Source: Flagellimonas beolgyonensis (GTDB lineage Bacteria > Bacteroidota > Bacteroidia > Flavobacteriales > Flavobacteriaceae). Taken from it: a DNA stretch of 64,000 nucleotides. Shown here in pieces: positions 1-8,764 of this stretch. The position numbers were made by a program, and so were the translations under genes. Under the pieces are notes generated by a model. It saw only the letters and a list, made by a program, of their open reading frames with translations. It searched no databases and had not been told where the DNA came from. The DNA lies in assembly GCF_003992615.1 (NCBI RefSeq), contig NZ_RZMY01000015.1, forward strand, positions 124,001 through 188,000, given 5' to 3'. Position 1 is the stretch's first letter; every line of letters begins with the position of its first letter.

Positions 1-1358
1 ACATCACTGATAAACTGAATGCCTTCGGTTCCTTTTTGGTCCAAAGTAAGTTCCTGGTCTTCGGAAAGGTATAGGGTCTGTTTCACGGCATTCTGAGGAG
101 GCCAGGTATCGTACATTTTCCATTCTTTTTTGCCCGTATCGAATACATAGGCTTCGGGCAATCCGGAATCCATACTACCATCTCCTTTGAGGAAATGGTT
201 GAAAAATTTGGTCTCTATTTTTTCCTGGAAAAACAACGAAATAGAATCTCCAAAATAGTAGTTGCCCACTACATTTCGTTCCCGGTCACGGGCCCACCCC
301 CCGTGATCCCAAGGGCCGAACACCATGGTGTTGTAATTGCCTTCGTTGTATTTTTCAATGTTCTTGTAGGTTTCCAGCGGCCCGTACAGGTCTTCCGCAT
401 CGAACCAACCACCCACGATCATGGTAGCCACACTGCTTTTTACATCTTTCAAATGTTGGATCAACCCCTTGCTTTGCCAATGTTCATCATAATTGGGATG
501 CTCTTTCAACTCATTCCAGAAAAAATCATCGGTGACCCCTTCGGGGCGCATGGTCGGGGTATCGGCCGTTTCGTATTCAAAAAAGTGGTCCAAATTCTTC
601 AATGGGCCGTTGTCCAAAAAGAACTGGTATTGATCTTGGGTCGGCAATTCCGGAAGGACATACCAAGCTGTATCAACAGGCTGGTCTCCGTTGGGCCTAG
701 GGGTACCAAACAAACTGGTAGCGCGGAAATAACTCAACAAATAGGCACCGTTATGGTGGAAATCATCAAAAAAGAAATCGCCGATACATGCCTGGGGCGA
801 AGCAGCTTTTAAAGCTGGGTGCGCATCCACCGTAGCGTAGGTGGCATAGTATCCGGGATAGGAAATTCCCCAAATTCCCACATTGCCATTGTTGTTCTCC
901 ACATTGTTCACCAACCACTCAATGGTATCGTAAGTATCCGAGCTTTCATCTACTTGATCATTGGACGTTTTGTTGGGAATATAGGCCCGCATGTTTTCAT
1001 AATGGCCTTCACTCATCCACCTGCCCCGAACATCTTGATAAACGATGATGTTCCCCTCTTTCATCAAATGTTCGTTGGGTCCAATTTTGGTCCTCATATT
1101 GCCTTCGCCATAAGGTCTGGAGCTATAGGGCGTCCGCTGCATAATGATGGGATATTTTTTCGAGGTATCCTTTGGCGAATAGATTGTGGTATGCAATGTA
1201 ACGCCGTCCCGCATTTCAATGTCAACTTCCTTTTTGGTATAATGGTCCACCACGTAGGTGTCGACCACTTCGGTTTCTGTTTTGACGGTTTTTTTGCAGC
1301 TTACTGCCAACACCATAAAACCAAGACTAAACAATAGGATTTTGACCGAACTTCTCAT
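1..1358 (-). CDS. CocE/NonD family hydrolase (lipoprotein), C-terminus cut by window edge
   Basis: An alpha/beta-hydrolase of the CocE/X-Pro dipeptidyl-peptidase family, likely cleaving acyl or aminoacyl esters or peptides in the envelope. The reverse strand reads open from the ATG at 1358 to base 1, about 452 residues, and the end lies outside the window. The N-terminus is a lipoprotein signal, a hydrophobic stretch ending in LAVSC with Cys near residue 21. The nucleophile motif GISYPG (Ser near 166) and later GGWFDAED and GPWDHGG segments supply the expected Ser, Asp and His. It lies downstream of metK but is separated from it by a terminator, so it is probably its own unit. The substrate cannot be inferred from sequence. 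The family assignment is firm. Confidence 0.88.
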   Translation of the reverse strand, partial: MRSSVKILLFSLGFMVLAVSCKKTVKTETEVVDTYVVDHYTKKEVDIEMRDGVTLHTTIYSPKDTSKKYPIIMQRTPYSSRPYGEGNMRTKIGPNEHLMKEGNIIVYQDVRGRWMSEGHYENMRAYIPNKTSNDQVDESSDTYDTIEWLVNNVENNNGNVGIWGISYPGYYATYATVDAHPALKAASPQACIGDFFFDDFHHNGAYLLSYFRATSLFGTPRPNGDQPVDTAWYVLPELPTQDQYQFFLDNGPLKNLDHFFEYETADTPTMRPEGVTDDFFWNELKEHPNYDEHWQSKGLIQHLKDVKSSVATMIVGGWFDAEDLYGPLETYKNIEKYNEGNYNTMVFGPWDHGGWARDRERNVVGNYYFGDSISLFFQEKIETKFFNHFLKGDGSMDSGLPEAYVFDTGKKEWKMYDTWPPQNAVKQTLYLSEDQELTLDQKGTEGIQFISD

Positions 1359-1416
1359 GGATTGAATTTTTTGATTCCCTAAAGCTACTAAAGATCATGG
1401 GAGTATCCCAACAAAA

Positions 1417-1443
1417 AAAGGGAGTCCTTGTTAGACTCCCTTC
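1417..1443 (-). terminator. Rho-independent terminator after metK
   Basis: An 8-bp stem (AGGGAGTC with GACTCCCT, 7-nt loop) is followed on the minus strand by a run of T residues, 20 bp past the metK stop. It separates metK from the downstream hydrolase gene. Confidence 0.8.
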
Positions 1444-1463
1444 TTCCCAATTGTAATTCAGTA

Positions 1464-2717
1464 TTATAGCCCGAAAGCTTCCTTTACCTTGTCCACCATG
1501 TCCAATTTTTCCCAGGTGAACAACTCCACTTCCTTCTCGATTCTTCCGTTGTAGGGCGACTCGAAAATCTTGGTCACCGTTTGGGGCTGTTTACCCAAAT
1601 GGCCATAGGCCGCTGTTTCCAGATAGATCGGATTGCGGAGTTTTAAACGTTCTTCAATGGCAAAGGGGCGCATATCGAACAATTCGGATGCTTTTTTGGC
1701 AATGGCTCCATCGCTCAGACCTACTTTTGAGGTGCCGTACGTATCAACATAAATAGAGGTGGGCTCCACTACTCCGATGGCATAGCTTACCTGTACCAAC
1801 ATCTCATCGGCCACACCAGCGGCCACCAAATTTTTGGCAATGTGTCGTGCTGCATAGGCCGCACTTCGGTCCACCTTGCTAGGGTCTTTTCCACTAAAGG
1901 CTCCACCACCGTGGGCACCTTTGCCCCCATAGGTATCCACAATGATCTTACGACCTGTCAAGCCGGTATCGCCATGCGGACCTCCGATCACAAACTTTCC
2001 GGTGGGGTTGATGTGGTATTTAATATGGTCGGTAAACAATTTTTGAATGTTCTCCGGCAACAATTTCTTGACTTCTGGAATCAATATATTGATGATATCC
2101 GCCTTGATCTTGGCCAACATGTTGGCGTCAGTGTCAAATTCATCGTGCTGGGTAGAAACCACTATGGTATCGATGCGCTGTGGCACATTGTCATCGGAAT
2201 ATTCAATGGTCACCTGGGCCTTGGCATCGGGTCTTAGGTAGGGAATTCGGGTTCCCTCCCTTCTCAAAACAGCCAATTGCTGAAGAATCTTGTGTGAAAT
2301 ATCCAAGGCCAACGGCATGTAGTTTTCGGTCTCCTTGGTGGCATAACCGAACATCATCCCTTGATCCCCGGCACCTTGCTCTTCCTTACTGCCGCGATCT
2401 ACCCCTTGGTTGATATCTTGTGATTGTTCGTGGATCAATGAAATCACCCCACAGGAATCCCCACTGAACTTGTATTCGCCCTTGGTATAGCCTATGTTGT
2501 TGATCACTTCGCGAGCAATGCTCTGTAAATCCACATAGGTGTGACTTTTCACCTCTCCGGCCAATACCACTTGCCCAGTGGTCACCAAAGTCTCGCAGGC
2601 CACTTTGCTCTCGGGATCAAAAGCCAAAAAATTGTCCAATAGGGCGTCGCTGATCTGATCGGCAATCTTATCTGGGTGTCCTTCGCTTACGGACTCGGAC
2701 GTAAATAAATATGACAT
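1464..2717 (-). CDS. metK: S-adenosylmethionine synthetase
   Basis: Makes S-adenosylmethionine from methionine and ATP in the cytoplasm. The 417 residues carry the family signatures: [13 protein letters not shown] near the N-terminus (residues 14-26), [12 protein letters not shown] in the middle (the hexapeptide ATP-binding motif) and [16 protein letters not shown] near residue 265. It is slightly longer than the roughly 385-residue bacterial norm and has no broken motif. The ATG at 2717 fits the conserved [17 protein letters not shown] start. The gene is monocistronic: its own promoter and a probable SAM-II riboswitch lie upstream and a terminator downstream. The expected regulation is feedback repression by its product through the leader RNA. 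Confidence 0.97.
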   Translation of the reverse strand: MSYLFTSESVSEGHPDKIADQISDALLDNFLAFDPESKVACETLVTTGQVVLAGEVKSHTYVDLQSIAREVINNIGYTKGEYKFSGDSCGVISLIHEQSQDINQGVDRGSKEEQGAGDQGMMFGYATKETENYMPLALDISHKILQQLAVLRREGTRIPYLRPDAKAQVTIEYSDDNVPQRIDTIVVSTQHDEFDTDANMLAKIKADIINILIPEVKKLLPENIQKLFTDHIKYHINPTGKFVIGGPHGDTGLTGRKIIVDTYGGKGAHGGGAFSGKDPSKVDRSAAYAARHIAKNLVAAGVADEMLVQVSYAIGVVEPTSIYVDTYGTSKVGLSDGAIAKKASELFDMRPFAIEERLKLRNPIYLETAAYGHLGKQPQTVTKIFESPYNGRIEKEVELFTWEKLDMVDKVKEAFGL

Positions 2718-2735
2718 TGTACTAATTTAAGCGAG

Positions 2736-2746
2736 AAGGATTTGAC
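2736..2746 (-). promoter_or_regulatory. Possible expression-platform strand complementary to the riboswitch
   Basis: On the minus strand this reads GTCAAATCCTT and is the exact 11-nt complement of the AAGGATTTGAC arm inside the aptamer (2805-2815). The pairing extends through CTCG on the other side with one bulge. It lies 18 nt before the metK start codon. The two pairings are mutually exclusive with aptamer folding, which suggests a switch; the direction of control is inference. Confidence 0.55.
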
Positions 2747-2770
2747 GGAGAATGGACCGGGAAATGGCCA

Positions 2771-2826
2771 ACTGCTTTAGCATTTTTTAATGAGGTTGCA
2801 ATCAGTCAAATCCTTCCTCGGTTCGC
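2771..2826 (-). promoter_or_regulatory. Probable SAM-II riboswitch aptamer in the metK leader
   Basis: The minus-strand leader contains, in order, the elements I recall for SAM-II (metA-type) aptamers: a short P1 (GAGG pairing with CCTC), a GATTTGA loop segment, GATTGCAA, and after P1 an A-rich linker running into ATGCTAAAGC, whose TGC can pair with GCA of GATTGCAA to close the pseudoknot. It begins within a few bases of the predicted transcription start and sits about 50 nt ahead of metK, a gene such riboswitches are known to control. The assignment is from memory of the consensus, not a covariance-model hit. Confidence 0.7.
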
Positions 2827-2830
2827 GGAG

Positions 2831-2860
2831 CAAAATTATGGGAAAACCTTTTATTTCCAA
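2831..2860 (-). promoter_or_regulatory. metK promoter, Bacteroidetes type
   Basis: On the minus strand TTTTTG (TTG at 2860-2858) and TAATTTTG (2838-2831) are separated by exactly 19 bp, matching the TTG / TAnnTTTG consensus of the Bacteroidetes primary sigma factor. Transcription would start near 2826, giving a leader of about 108 nt that opens with the aptamer. Confidence 0.75.
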
Positions 2861-2882
2861 AAAGATTTCCAAAAACTTAAAA

Positions 2883-5573
2883 CTACAGCTCATACTTTAT
2901 TTTGAATACCACGTATCGGGGCTGCACCCTATAGGCCGAAGTACTAAAAAAGAGATCATTGTAATTGTCCCGATTCAAGTCTTGATTATTGGCAATATTG
3001 GTAGCGTTGATGCTGTATTCCCATTTGCTGTCCGTTTTTTGATAAGACAAGCTTGCGTTTAAAAAACCATATTTGTTTTCAATACTGCCCGCTTTGTCCC
3101 TGTAATAGTAGTGATTGTAGTCGGCCAAAAAGATGAAATTTTTCAAGAGGACCATATCCATTTTCACAAAGGGCCTATCCGTATAAAACGTGGAGGAAGC
3201 GGTTCCTGTCCTGTACTGATTGATTGCATAGCGGTAGCCCATTTCCACATTTGGGGCATTCGCAAAACTGGTTCCCACCGAAGCCGAATATTCCTGCGTG
3301 AAAGAGGTGGATTTTCGAGGAGCATCGTTCACCACGTTGTTGGTAATGGTTTGGGACAGCACGGCACCACTTGTTATTTTAACCTTGCCAAAGGTGCGTT
3401 GGAAATTTCCGGTTGCGTTCAGGGTTTCATCCTCTAGGTCGGAATTGATCGTGGTATTGACCTGATTAATACCGGCAATGGACGTGTTGCTCTTGAAAGC
3501 ATCCACCCGTTTGCTATAGCTCAATTGGGCAAAAATGTTTTGCATATTGAACATGCTGAAACTAAAAAAATTTAGGGATAGATTATGGTACAGTGCACTT
3601 TCAAGGTTTCGATTGCCCTGGTACAGTGAATTGTAATTGTTGAACACATAGCCCCGAGCCAAATTGGTGATATTGGTAAAACCGCGGTCAATATTGTAAT
3701 TGAAACGGAGGCTCTCCGATCTTTTCATTTGGAAGTTCACAAAAAAGTCGGGCACCAAATTGAAGCGTTTGTCCTGCACCGTGGTCCCCAATTGCTGATT
3801 GGTCGCAACATAATTATGAATGTGAAAACCGGGGTTGAAGGTAAATTTTCCGGTCACCATTTTGTAGTGCAGGCCCATGAACACATCAGAGAAACCAAAA
3901 TCAACGGTGTTGTTCAACTCATCCGAATCGAAATCCAGGTTGGAGCCATTGTCCAGGATCTGAAAAATCCCGGAATTGAACTTTTGTCCGCTCTGTAGGG
4001 TTCCCAAAGTGAAATTGAGGTTGCTCTTGGGACCTGTCACCCAAAAATAGTTGAGCTTCAAATCTAATCGGTTGGTGATCACACGTTGCTCTTGGTTCAC
4101 ATTGAACCTATTTTGGTTCTCATCCAAAGGCACAAGGCCCACAAAAGGTTGTTGTTCCCGAATGGCCTGATAAAAGGGATTTTCGTTGGCATACTCGTAT
4201 TGGGTCTCCAAGGCAAAAATATGCTTCTCGTTTAGGGTGTAGTAAAGGTTCGAATTTTGTCTGATACTGCTTGGGGTCTGCTCCCGGTTTTGAACAATAT
4301 TGTCGGTAACATCAGAAACGGAAAGGGTGTTCACCGCCTCGGTCTCATCAGACATTTTCAACAGCACATCGTGGTTCCATTGCAAACGTTGCGAGGGTTT
4401 ATAGTTTGAAGAAAACTTGACCAATCCCAAGTGCGAAATTTGATCCGTGTTGGTACTGGCCGTTTCCGTTTGGTTGCTTACAATATAGGTTTTGCGGGCC
4501 TCCGTTTCCATCAGGGTATTGGTATAGGAATAAATTCCGAAACCGCTCAAGCGCCATGTACTGGTGGGCTTATAGCCAAAATTTACCGCGCCGAATCCCG
4601 TATTGATCTCCTTGGCGCGATTGTTCTGCAAAAGGGTAAGTCCCAGACCACCAGAGCCCGTATTAAAATTTGTGCCCGTACCTCTGGTTGCCCCGCCAAA
4701 ACCTCCGGTAAAGTTCCAGTAATCCATTGTGGTAAAGGGTACCTCACCAATGTTGTTCAGATCGGTCAACACATTTAAACTAAACTCGGGACTATAATAA
4801 AACAATTTGGGGTGGGCCACATAGCGTTCATCAAGACCCGCTCCCCCTGTTATTTCACCAAACCAAAACTTCTTTTTGCCTTCCTTCAGTTTTATGTTCA
4901 GGGCAATATTGTCCTGATTGTTGGTGACCCCACTCAACTGGGACACTTCGCTGTAGTTTCGGAGTACTTCTACCTTATCCAGGGCATTGGCCGGGATATT
5001 TTTGGAAGCCAGTTTGGAATCGCCATCAAAAAAATCTTCCCCTTCCACCATTACTTTGGACACCTTCTTGCCCTCTACCTTGATTTCACCCTGGTCGTTG
5101 ACTTCAATACCGGGCAACTTGCTAAGTACATCTGCCAATTTCCGTTCGGTGCCGCTTACAAAGGAATCGGTATCATAAACAATGGTATCCCCTTTTATGG
5201 AAATTGGAATGTCGTACACTACCTCTACCCCTTCCAGATTGGCAATTTGGGGCTCCAACACCACATCTTGAACCATATCCGCTTCTTTGGTCTGCAAGGA
5301 CAGCTCCTTGGTCACAAAACCAAGGTAGCTCACTTTTAAAATATAGTTGCTATTGGCCTTGACCTTGATACTATACCGACCATTATCATCGGTAATACCA
5401 AACCCATCCAAGGCTTGGTTTTCTTGGTTGATTACGACAACGTTTGCTACATCCAATGGTTGTTGGAGTGTATCCCTAACCGTACCCGTAAGTGTTAACT
5501 GTTGGGCAAATACCCTTCCATTGCCTCCCCAAAAAAGGCAGACAAACAGTATCCAGAACAATACCCTTCGCAT
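2883..5573 (-). CDS. Outer-membrane beta-barrel receptor with carboxypeptidase-like N-terminal domain
   Basis: A TonB-dependent-receptor-like outer-membrane protein of 896 residues. It has a signal peptide ending near VFAQ (residue 24), then a carboxypeptidase-like regulatory domain (LTGTVRDTLQQPLDVANVVV to about 100), a plug-like domain with a DVLSKLPGIEV segment near 150, and a long barrel region of alternating aromatic strands ending in FKIKYEL. No TonB box was identified. Its ATG overlaps the stop of the GLPGLI gene upstream by 1 bp, so the two are translationally coupled, a pairing often seen in this phylum. The transported substrate is unknown. The operon is divergent from a two-component system that probably controls it. 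Confidence 0.88.
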   Translation of the reverse strand: MRRVLFWILFVCLFWGGNGRVFAQQLTLTGTVRDTLQQPLDVANVVVINQENQALDGFGITDDNGRYSIKVKANSNYILKVSYLGFVTKELSLQTKEADMVQDVVLEPQIANLEGVEVVYDIPISIKGDTIVYDTDSFVSGTERKLADVLSKLPGIEVNDQGEIKVEGKKVSKVMVEGEDFFDGDSKLASKNIPANALDKVEVLRNYSEVSQLSGVTNNQDNIALNIKLKEGKKKFWFGEITGGAGLDERYVAHPKLFYYSPEFSLNVLTDLNNIGEVPFTTMDYWNFTGGFGGATRGTGTNFNTGSGGLGLTLLQNNRAKEINTGFGAVNFGYKPTSTWRLSGFGIYSYTNTLMETEARKTYIVSNQTETASTNTDQISHLGLVKFSSNYKPSQRLQWNHDVLLKMSDETEAVNTLSVSDVTDNIVQNREQTPSSIRQNSNLYYTLNEKHIFALETQYEYANENPFYQAIREQQPFVGLVPLDENQNRFNVNQEQRVITNRLDLKLNYFWVTGPKSNLNFTLGTLQSGQKFNSGIFQILDNGSNLDFDSDELNNTVDFGFSDVFMGLHYKMVTGKFTFNPGFHIHNYVATNQQLGTTVQDKRFNLVPDFFVNFQMKRSESLRFNYNIDRGFTNITNLARGYVFNNYNSLYQGNRNLESALYHNLSLNFFSFSMFNMQNIFAQLSYSKRVDAFKSNTSIAGINQVNTTINSDLEDETLNATGNFQRTFGKVKITSGAVLSQTITNNVVNDAPRKSTSFTQEYSASVGTSFANAPNVEMGYRYAINQYRTGTASSTFYTDRPFVKMDMVLLKNFIFLADYNHYYYRDKAGSIENKYGFLNASLSYQKTDSKWEYSINATNIANNQDLNRDNYNDLFFSTSAYRVQPRYVVFKIKYEL

Positions 5574-6469
5574 TAACCCTTAATTTCAATACTGATGGAT
5601 TGACCATCTTTTCTGTGGCTATTGGATTGCCACCTTTCTTGCATTTCCTCCATTTTCTTGGCCAAGATCTCATCATACTCTGCCTGAGATACTTTTTTGC
5701 CCTTTGATGGCGGCTCCACGGCTTCCTTTTTATCGGGATTAAGAATGAGCTTACTGCAAAGAATAGCTGTTCTTTCGGTGGTCACTTCCAAAATCAAACC
5801 CGGTAGACCCCAGTACGGGCCAGGACCCTGACTGATGGGAATTTCCGGCGTATACCAAGCGGTAATGAGCTGGTCCTTCGGTTTTTCTATGCGGGAAAGC
5901 AAAGAGTTGTTTGCAGTGGAATCCTGCGCAACACTATCTTTGCCCATTTCGTTGTCCTGGTTATTGTCAAGTCTTTTTAAGCGCCTAACCAAGGTCGTAT
6001 CCGGTTTTTTTATGGCGGTTGCCTTATAACAAGTATAATTCCCAATCTTCTTGGTTTCTGAAGTCAACTTCCATTCCCAAGGTTGTAAACTGTCCTTCAC
6101 CAAAAATAACTTCCCGAACATATCGGTCTCGTTCACATAGGTCTGGGTTTGGACGTTCTTATAATATTTTCCCTGACCGCTTCCGGCAATTACCATGGTA
6201 AACCCACTTTGGGTCGCCCCTGGGGTTCCCAAACGCTCTTCCTCTTGGTATATGGAACCGGAACGATCGAAGGTAAGCTCAAAAGACTTTTCCATGCTTT
6301 TTTTCATGCTTTCCATGATCTGTTCCCTTTGGGCATCGGAAATGCCTTGGCCATCCAACTTAATGTCCATTGATGTTTTACTTTGGTAAATGGCCTTACC
6401 TTGAAAATCTTGGGCCATCAATGGCGCCACTAAAAACAATAATACCCATGTTATTTGTGCTTTCATCAT
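5573..6469 (-). CDS. GLPGLI family protein
   Basis: A secreted or periplasmic protein of 298 residues named for its motif, seen here as WGLPGLILEV near residue 222. The signal peptide is MMKAQITWVLLFLVAPLMAQ; a start at the second Met is equally possible. The C-terminal part is rich in Lys and Glu. The molecular function of the family is unknown; members usually lie beside TonB-dependent receptors, as here, where the receptor gene follows with a 1-bp overlap. Upstream on the minus strand lie a TATTTG-like element (about 6490-6498) and three phased repeats, so it is the first gene of a regulated two-gene operon. Confidence 0.88.
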   Translation of the reverse strand: MMKAQITWVLLFLVAPLMAQDFQGKAIYQSKTSMDIKLDGQGISDAQREQIMESMKKSMEKSFELTFDRSGSIYQEEERLGTPGATQSGFTMVIAGSGQGKYYKNVQTQTYVNETDMFGKLFLVKDSLQPWEWKLTSETKKIGNYTCYKATAIKKPDTTLVRRLKRLDNNQDNEMGKDSVAQDSTANNSLLSRIEKPKDQLITAWYTPEIPISQGPGPYWGLPGLILEVTTERTAILCSKLILNPDKKEAVEPPSKGKKVSQAEYDEILAKKMEEMQERWQSNSHRKDGQSISIEIKG

Positions 6470-6515
6470 CTTTGATTTTTGGTTTGTCCAAATATCATTT
6501 TTTAAGCTGCATGGT

Positions 6516-6544
6516 AGTGTTAACCAGTGTTAACGAGTGTTAAC
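6516..6544. promoter_or_regulatory. Three tandem 10-bp operator repeats
   Basis: AGTGTTAAC occurs at 6516-6524, 6526-6534 and 6536-6544, each copy exactly one helical turn from the next. Each contains the palindrome GTTAAC. The array sits 20-50 bp upstream of a TATTTG element on the minus strand and 39 bp before the histidine kinase start. Phased direct repeats of this kind are typical binding sites for OmpR/PhoB-type regulators, such as the one encoded at 8081-8764. Confidence 0.7.
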
Positions 6545-6582
6545 CGATTGGTTTTACCATATTTAAGCACGTAATTTGGCGT

Positions 6583-8088
6583 ATGGGAAAGTTCAATTAC
6601 CGATGGATGGTCTATCTGATTGCCACTGTAATCTTGGCCACCATCTGCATTCAGGTATATTGGAACTACAACAACTATTTGGTCAACAAACAGCAACTCA
6701 TCAACGAAGTACAAATAGGATTGGACAATGCGGTGAATTCCTATTATGAAAACTTGGCCCAGCGCAATACCGTTGCAGTTGCTTTGAATTCTGAGGGCAC
6801 CAGGGATTTTTTGAAAGGCGATGGGGAGTTCGACAGTTTGATGCATCGGATCGATATTTCCAGTAAGGGTATTCGCGGGTTGGATTCGCTCACCAGGGAC
6901 AGCACCAAAAAATTTACGGTAATCAGGGGTGTTGCCTCGGATTCTTTGCCCATTTTTCAGGTACCAACATCAAGAGATCATAGCCGATTCAGAAGAGGCT
7001 GGACCATTGACTCCCTTGCCGAAAATGACACTCTTAGACCCTTGAATTTTGAATTGTTGACCTCCAAAGTCATCATATCCATAACCCAAGACACCCTCGA
7101 GTTGGGCAGTTTGGACACCTTGCTCGCCAATGAGCTGCACCGTAAAAACATTGAAATGCCTTACGGATTGGTATTTCGTCCCGAAAATGGGGAAACCAAG
7201 GAACTCCATTCAGAAGTTGTACAAAGCGCAGCCCTATCCACCACCTCGAAATCCAGTTTTTTGCCCAGGGCCAGTACCTTGGAGGTGTTTTTTCCCGATG
7301 TGCAGGCCATTGTATTACAACGTATCCTTGGTGGCATACTGCTATCCACCCTATTGGTACTTGCCGTAATCGGCTCGTTGTTCTACCTATTGGCCACCAT
7401 AAAAAGACAAAAACAATTGGCCGAGCTTAAAAATGATTTTATATCCAACATAACCCATGAGTTCAAAACACCCATTGCCACCATACATGCGGCTCTCGAA
7501 GGGATTACCGGTTTTGATGTACTCAACAATCCTGAAAAGGCCAAATCCTATATTGGCATATCGCAAGACCAATTGGCCAAATTGGACCATATGGTGGAAA
7601 AACTGCTCGAAACCGCATCTTTTGACCAGCAGGGGCCGATATTGAACAAAAAACGGGTGGACCTTGTACCCATTTTAGCGCAATTGGTGGAAAGGCACCA
7701 ACTGAATACCGAAAAGAGTATTGCATTTAAGTCCGAGGTAAAAGAGGCCTTTGCCACCATTGATGCCCTGCTTTTGGAGAATGCCATCAACAATGTACTG
7801 GATAATGCCGTTAAGTATGGGGGCGATACCATTGAGGTTGTTCTGAACGCCACCGCTTCGTCCTTGGAAATCATCGTGGAGGACAATGGCACTTCGCTTT
7901 CTCCTGCGGACAAAGACGCCATTTTTGAAAAATTCCATCGGGTTCCCAAAGGGAATGTTCATGATGTGAAGGGCTATGGCATAGGCCTGTACCACACTAA
8001 AAAGATAGTCACCTCCCATGGCGGACAGGTCACCTTGCAACTGGGCAAGCACAAAACCTCCTTTAAAATTTCCATACCCCATGCCTGA
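6583..8088 (+). CDS. Sensor histidine kinase
   Basis: Membrane sensor kinase of 501 residues. TM1 covers about residues 8-28 and TM2 about 248-271; between them is a periplasmic sensor region of about 215 residues that I do not recognise. The HisKA box is NDFISNITHEFKTP with phospho-acceptor His292. The catalytic domain has an N box (NVLDNAVKYGG, 404-414), VEDNG (432-436) and GYGIGLY (464-470). It overlaps the response regulator by 8 bp, so the two are co-translated. It is divergent from the GLPGLI/receptor operon, which suggests that it senses an envelope signal tied to that system. No residue needed for kinase activity appears to be missing. Confidence 0.95.
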   Translation: MGKFNYRWMVYLIATVILATICIQVYWNYNNYLVNKQQLINEVQIGLDNAVNSYYENLAQRNTVAVALNSEGTRDFLKGDGEFDSLMHRIDISSKGIRGLDSLTRDSTKKFTVIRGVASDSLPIFQVPTSRDHSRFRRGWTIDSLAENDTLRPLNFELLTSKVIISITQDTLELGSLDTLLANELHRKNIEMPYGLVFRPENGETKELHSEVVQSAALSTTSKSSFLPRASTLEVFFPDVQAIVLQRILGGILLSTLLVLAVIGSLFYLLATIKRQKQLAELKNDFISNITHEFKTPIATIHAALEGITGFDVLNNPEKAKSYIGISQDQLAKLDHMVEKLLETASFDQQGPILNKKRVDLVPILAQLVERHQLNTEKSIAFKSEVKEAFATIDALLLENAINNVLDNAVKYGGDTIEVVLNATASSLEIIVEDNGTSLSPADKDAIFEKFHRVPKGNVHDVKGYGIGLYHTKKIVTSHGGQVTLQLGKHKTSFKISIPHA

Positions 8089-8764
8089 GCCCATTACCAT
8101 ACTTTTGGCGGAAGATGAACCATCATTGGGTCTCATCATAAAGGAAAGTCTGGAAACACGGGACTTCAACATTCTTTTGTGCAAAAATGGCCAAGAAGCC
8201 CTTGCCGTTTTTCAAAACGAAAAACCACAATTGTTGGTGTTGGATGTGATGATGCCCATGAAAGATGGATTTACCCTGGCCAAAGAAATAAGGGCAATGG
8301 ACCAAAACATCCCTATTATTTTCCTAACGGCCAAAACCCAGACACAAGATGTAGTGGAAGGGTTTTCCATAGGTGGAAACGATTATCTGAAAAAACCTTT
8401 CAGCATGGAAGAGCTCATCGCCCGCATACACAATCTTTTGCGGAGCGCTTCCCAAACAACATCCGGCCCGGTATCCATTGGCAATTACCAATTCGATTTT
8501 ACAAGGCAAACATTACAATACAAAACCGAGGAAAAAGTGCAGCTCACCCATCGTGAAGCACACTTGTTGCAATTATTGGTGCAGCAGAGCAATACGTTGG
8601 TGGAGCGATCGGAAATATTGAAAAAGTTGTGGGGAACGGATGATTTTTTTAACGGGAGAAGTATGGACGTATTTATTACCAAACTCCGCAAGAAGTTGCA
8701 AAAAGACCCTTCCGTTGAGATCATCAATGTACGTGGTTTTGGATATAAATTGGTTTTCGATTAG
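8081..8764 (+). CDS. OmpR-family response regulator
   Basis: DNA-binding response regulator of 227 residues. The receiver domain carries the acidic pair E11/D12, phospho-acceptor D55 in LVLDVMMP, T83 in FLTAK and K105 before P106. The winged-helix effector domain spans about residues 130-227 and ends with INVRGFGYKLVF, typical of the OmpR/PhoB class. The ATG at 8081 was chosen because the protein then starts MPEPITILLAEDEP, directly at the receiver fold; it overlaps the kinase stop by 8 bp. It is the likely ligand of the three AGTGTTAAC repeats upstream of the kinase and, if so, would control both the GLPGLI/receptor operon and its own. Confidence 0.95.
   Translation: MPEPITILLAEDEPSLGLIIKESLETRDFNILLCKNGQEALAVFQNEKPQLLVLDVMMPMKDGFTLAKEIRAMDQNIPIIFLTAKTQTQDVVEGFSIGGNDYLKKPFSMEELIARIHNLLRSASQTTSGPVSIGNYQFDFTRQTLQYKTEEKVQLTHREAHLLQLLVQQSNTLVERSEILKKLWGTDDFFNGRSMDVFITKLRKKLQKDPSVEIINVRGFGYKLVFD

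Noticed and set aside
195-1337. Two plus-strand frames of 205 and 172 codons
   Set aside because: The minus strand reads continuously as a CocE-type hydrolase with clear catalytic motifs; these frames do not match any family.
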